NCBI GenBank assembly: GCA_002338895.1
Contig: DDJH01000169.1
Coordinates: forward strand, 1 to 8,232
Length of the DNA: 8,232 nucleotides
From: Lentisphaeria bacterium UBA1829
GTDB lineage: Bacteria > Verrucomicrobiota > Lentisphaeria > Victivallales > UBA1829
Direction of reading: 5' to 3'
The notes beneath the pieces were generated by a model. The model saw only the letters and a program-made list of their open reading frames with translations. It did no database searches and was not told where the DNA came from. The translations under genes and the position numbers were made by a program. Below are positions 6,110 to 8,232 of the stretch, one piece after another (within the stretch, counting starts at the first letter, position 1; every line of letters begins with the position of its first letter).

Positions 6110-7024
6110 ATGACACGGAACCAGAAAACTATCGATTTTGTCGGACTCGGATTCTGCAGCAACGACTATCTGAGTCTGCTCCCGGAAATACCGATCGACC
6201 ACAAGGTGCAGATACTCGAACACCTCATTCAGGGAGGCGGACCGGCAGCCACCGCCACCGTGGCAGCCGCCCGTCTTGGAGTCTCGACGGCCTTTATCAG
6301 CATGGTCGGCGACGACGACGCGGGCAGACGCATTCTCACCGACCTCGAAGCGGAAGGGATCGACACCTCCTCCATGATCCGCCGCCCCGGCAGCTCCTCA
6401 CCGGTCGCCTACTGCTGGATCGATCAGCCGACCGGGAAGCGCAGCATTGCCTGGACCCGCGGCACCCTGAAGGAACTTCTTCCCTCCGAACTGGACATGG
6501 ACCGGATCCGCTCCGCGAAAGTGCTCCATCTGGACGGCCACAACACCGAGGCGGCCATTGCGGCGGCGGAAGAGGCGCACAAAGCGGGCGTTCTGGTCAA
6601 TCTTGACGCGGGAACGATCCGTCCGGGAATTGAAAAAATCATTGCGAACACCGACATTTTCTTCACCTCCGAATACTTTGCTCGCACATGGACGGGGGAA
6701 GAGGATCTGGAAAAGGCGCTTCGGAAACTGCTGGATGCCGGAGCGAAGGTGACCGGAATCACCATCGGCAGCAAGGGATCGATCGCATGGGACAACGGGA
6801 AGATCATCCACTGCCCCGCGGCGGATATTTCTCCGATTGTCGACACGACCGGAGCGGGGGACACGTTCCACGGGGCCTTCGCCGTGCGCTATCTCGAATG
6901 CGGCGACATTCCGGAGAGCATGCGGTTTGCCTCCGCCGTCGCCGGACTCAAATGTACAAAACTCGGCGGACGCACCGGACTTCCGGACCGTAAAACCGTC
7001 GATGAATTTCTGAAAACACACTGA
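6110..7024 (+). CDS. PfkB-family sugar kinase, YihV (sulfofructose kinase)-like
   Basis: A 304-residue ribokinase/PfkB-fold kinase that should phosphorylate a sugar, probably a ketose, with ATP in the cytoplasm. The N-terminal substrate-site block is GGGPAATATVAAARLG (42-57), then VGDDDAG (66-72). The C-terminal ATP and anion-hole signature is DTTGAGD (245-251, catalytic base Asp251), followed by FHGAFA and the tail RFASAVAGLKCTKLGGRTGLPD. From memory, these two blocks match E. coli 6-deoxy-6-sulfofructose kinase YihV almost residue for residue. The middle differs: where YihV has Asp-Val-Arg, near its substrate site, this protein has Asp-Gly-His (142-144), so the sulfonated substrate is not assured. 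It is the first gene of a plus-strand operon, 29 nt before a sugar isomerase. Alternatives are other ribokinase-group ketose kinases. Family certain, substrate uncertain. Confidence 0.9.
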   Translation: MTRNQKTIDFVGLGFCSNDYLSLLPEIPIDHKVQILEHLIQGGGPAATATVAAARLGVSTAFISMVGDDDAGRRILTDLEAEGIDTSSMIRRPGSSSPVAYCWIDQPTGKRSIAWTRGTLKELLPSELDMDRIRSAKVLHLDGHNTEAAIAAAEEAHKAGVLVNLDAGTIRPGIEKIIANTDIFFTSEYFARTWTGEEDLEKALRKLLDAGAKVTGITIGSKGSIAWDNGKIIHCPAADISPIVDTTGAGDTFHGAFAVRYLECGDIPESMRFASAVAGLKCTKLGGRTGLPDRKTVDEFLKTH

Positions 7025-7036
7025 CCGCCAAAAAAA

Positions 7037-7043
7037 GGGAGGA
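7037..7043 (+). promoter_or_regulatory. Ribosome binding site of the FucI-like isomerase
   Basis: GGGAGGA, ending ten bases before the ATG at 7054, in the short gap after the kinase stop. It supports the start and co-transcription. Confidence 0.75.
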
Positions 7044-7053
7044 ACACCGAAAA

Positions 7054-8232
7054 ATGGCAAAGACATTCAAGATCGGCTATCTGCCGCTGACCAAGGCGAA
7101 CTGGACCAATGAGACGCTGGAAGCGGCCCGCAAAAACGCGAAAGAGTACCTGCAGAGCCTGCCCGGAGTCGAAGTGATCGGCGGAGACCGCATGATCGAT
7201 TTCGAGGACAAAGCCATTCAGGAGCTCGATTTCTTTGAGAAGGAGCGTCCGGATCTGATTGTGGCGCACTTCATGACCTTCTCTCTGGGCGTGATTGTTC
7301 CGATGTTTGCGCAGCGTCTGAAAGTTCCCGTGGTTCTCTGGTCGATGAAGGAGCCGGATCCGAAGGGCGGACGCCTTCAGAACAACTCGTTCTGCGCGGC
7401 GAACATGAATTCGCATTTCATGTACCGGATGCACGTTCCGTACTTCCACATTCACGCGGAAGTGGGCAGCAAGGAGGCGGCGGACGGACTGAACAAGGCG
7501 ATCCGCGTCACACGGACACTCAACATGCTCTCCCGGATGCGGATCGGCGTGATCGGCGGACGCGTGCCGGGCTTCTTCACCTCCAGCTGCGACGAAATGC
7601 TTCTGCGCACGAAAATCGGTCCGGAGATCAAATTCATCACCGAACACGAGGTTATTGAGACCGCGCGCCACCTGACGCCGGCGGAACTCGCCTCCGCCAT
7701 GAAGACCATCCTGTCCGACGCCAAGGTCCACCCGACGGACGGCCCGAGCGACGAACAGCTGAAGAAATCCGCCGCCCTCTTCGCCGCAGTCGGCAAGATG
7801 AAAGACAAATTCCTCGTGGACACCTTTGCGATGCGCTGCTGGCCGGAATTCATCTCGAACGATCTTTACGGCATCACGGTCTGCTCCACGATCGGCCACC
7901 TGACCAACCACGGATATCTGACCGCGTGCGAAGGCGACGCATATGGAGCCGTGATGATGCGTCTGGAACAGGAACTGACCGGCGATCTTCCGTTCTTCTG
8001 CGACATGATCGTGATGGAAGGGGACTTCGGAGTTGCCTGGCACTGCGGAGCGGCTCCGTGCAAGCTCTGCAAACCGGGTTATCAGCCGCAGCTCTGCCAC
8101 AGCGCGACCGTGGAAGGGGGCGGCGTGAAAGGCGTCACCGGAGAATTTCCGCTGAAGAGCGGCCGGGTCACTCTTGCTCGTCTGGGCGAGAAGCGCGACG
8201 GCGACGGCTTCCGGATGCTGATTGCCACCGGC
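7054..8232 (+). CDS. L-fucose/L-arabinose isomerase-family protein, N-terminal part (open at right edge)
   Basis: The frame is open from ATG 7054 to the end of the window (393 codons, no stop), so the C-terminus is missing. The protein starts MAKTFKIGYLPLTKANW and resembles the FucI/AraA superfamily of metal-dependent aldose-ketose isomerases. An N-terminal Rossmann-like domain includes RPDLIVAHFMTFSLG (65-79), and a second begins at MRIGVIGGRVPGFFTS (162-177). The likely metal and catalytic residues are Glu265 in CWPEF (262-266), Glu293 and Asp295 in CEGDAYGAV (292-300), and His330 in AWHCGAAP (329-336). Three extra cysteines follow (336, 339, 348), which I do not recognise as a family feature. 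Sitting directly after a ketose-type kinase, it probably converts an aldose to the ketose that the kinase phosphorylates. The sugar (fucose-like, arabinose-like or sulfoquinovose-like) cannot be read from sequence alone. Most homologues I recall are about 450-500 residues, so roughly 60-110 are missing. Confidence 0.88.
   Translation, partial: MAKTFKIGYLPLTKANWTNETLEAARKNAKEYLQSLPGVEVIGGDRMIDFEDKAIQELDFFEKERPDLIVAHFMTFSLGVIVPMFAQRLKVPVVLWSMKEPDPKGGRLQNNSFCAANMNSHFMYRMHVPYFHIHAEVGSKEAADGLNKAIRVTRTLNMLSRMRIGVIGGRVPGFFTSSCDEMLLRTKIGPEIKFITEHEVIETARHLTPAELASAMKTILSDAKVHPTDGPSDEQLKKSAALFAAVGKMKDKFLVDTFAMRCWPEFISNDLYGITVCSTIGHLTNHGYLTACEGDAYGAVMMRLEQELTGDLPFFCDMIVMEGDFGVAWHCGAAPCKLCKPGYQPQLCHSATVEGGGVKGVTGEFPLKSGRVTLARLGEKRDGDGFRMLIATG

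Noticed and set aside
6889..8100. A 403-codon minus-strand open frame over the kinase end and the isomerase.
   Set aside because: The plus strand has a continuous frame with FucI/AraA metal-site motifs and a good ribosome binding site; the antisense product is His/Arg-rich without a family.

Overview
The window is a compact, moderately GC-rich bacterial chromosome segment with housekeeping and carbohydrate genes. I see no insertion sequence, phage gene, CRISPR array, tRNA or rRNA. The mix of gene types (a UPF0210/PFL-family protein, a MetF-like protein fused to a cysteine-rich MTHFR_C-type domain, a type I mannose-6-phosphate isomerase, and a FucI-like isomerase with a PfkB kinase) would fit an anaerobic, polysaccharide-using bacterium such as a Lentisphaerota (Victivallis-like) or related PVC lineage. 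That assignment rests on gene content and recall only and is tentative.

Layout: (1) 1-546 (+), the C-terminal part of a UPF0210 protein. (2) A convergent junction with an intrinsic terminator at 594-616 serving the minus strand. (3) A tight minus-strand operon, read from 5765 down to 622: manA (mannose-6-phosphate isomerase), argS (arginyl-tRNA synthetase), an alpha/beta-hydrolase-fold protein and a MetF-like protein. Gaps are 15 nt and 33 nt, followed by a 4-nt ATGA overlap. (4) A 344-nt divergent intergenic region (5766-6109) with near-consensus sigma70-type promoters at both ends and a block of GGATT/AATCC repeats and palindromes between them. (5) A plus-strand operon: a PfkB sugar kinase very like sulfofructose kinase YihV, then a FucI/AraA-like sugar isomerase that runs off the right edge. 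The isomerase has no stop codon in the window; I read it directly from the start at 7054.

How the genes may work together: the isomerase plus kinase form a plausible aldose-to-ketose-to-ketose-phosphate route for an unidentified sugar, next to but divergent from manA, which feeds mannose-6-phosphate into glycolysis. The most unusual part is the end of the minus operon. The hydrolase-fold protein closely resembles the haloalkane-dehalogenase/OleB group but has Gly at the nucleophile position and Arg at the catalytic His position. It is translationally coupled to a MetF-like flavoprotein that has Thr in place of the conserved Asp of the folate site. Together they look like a co-expressed pair of repurposed or degenerate enzymes, which is the best candidate here for undescribed biology.
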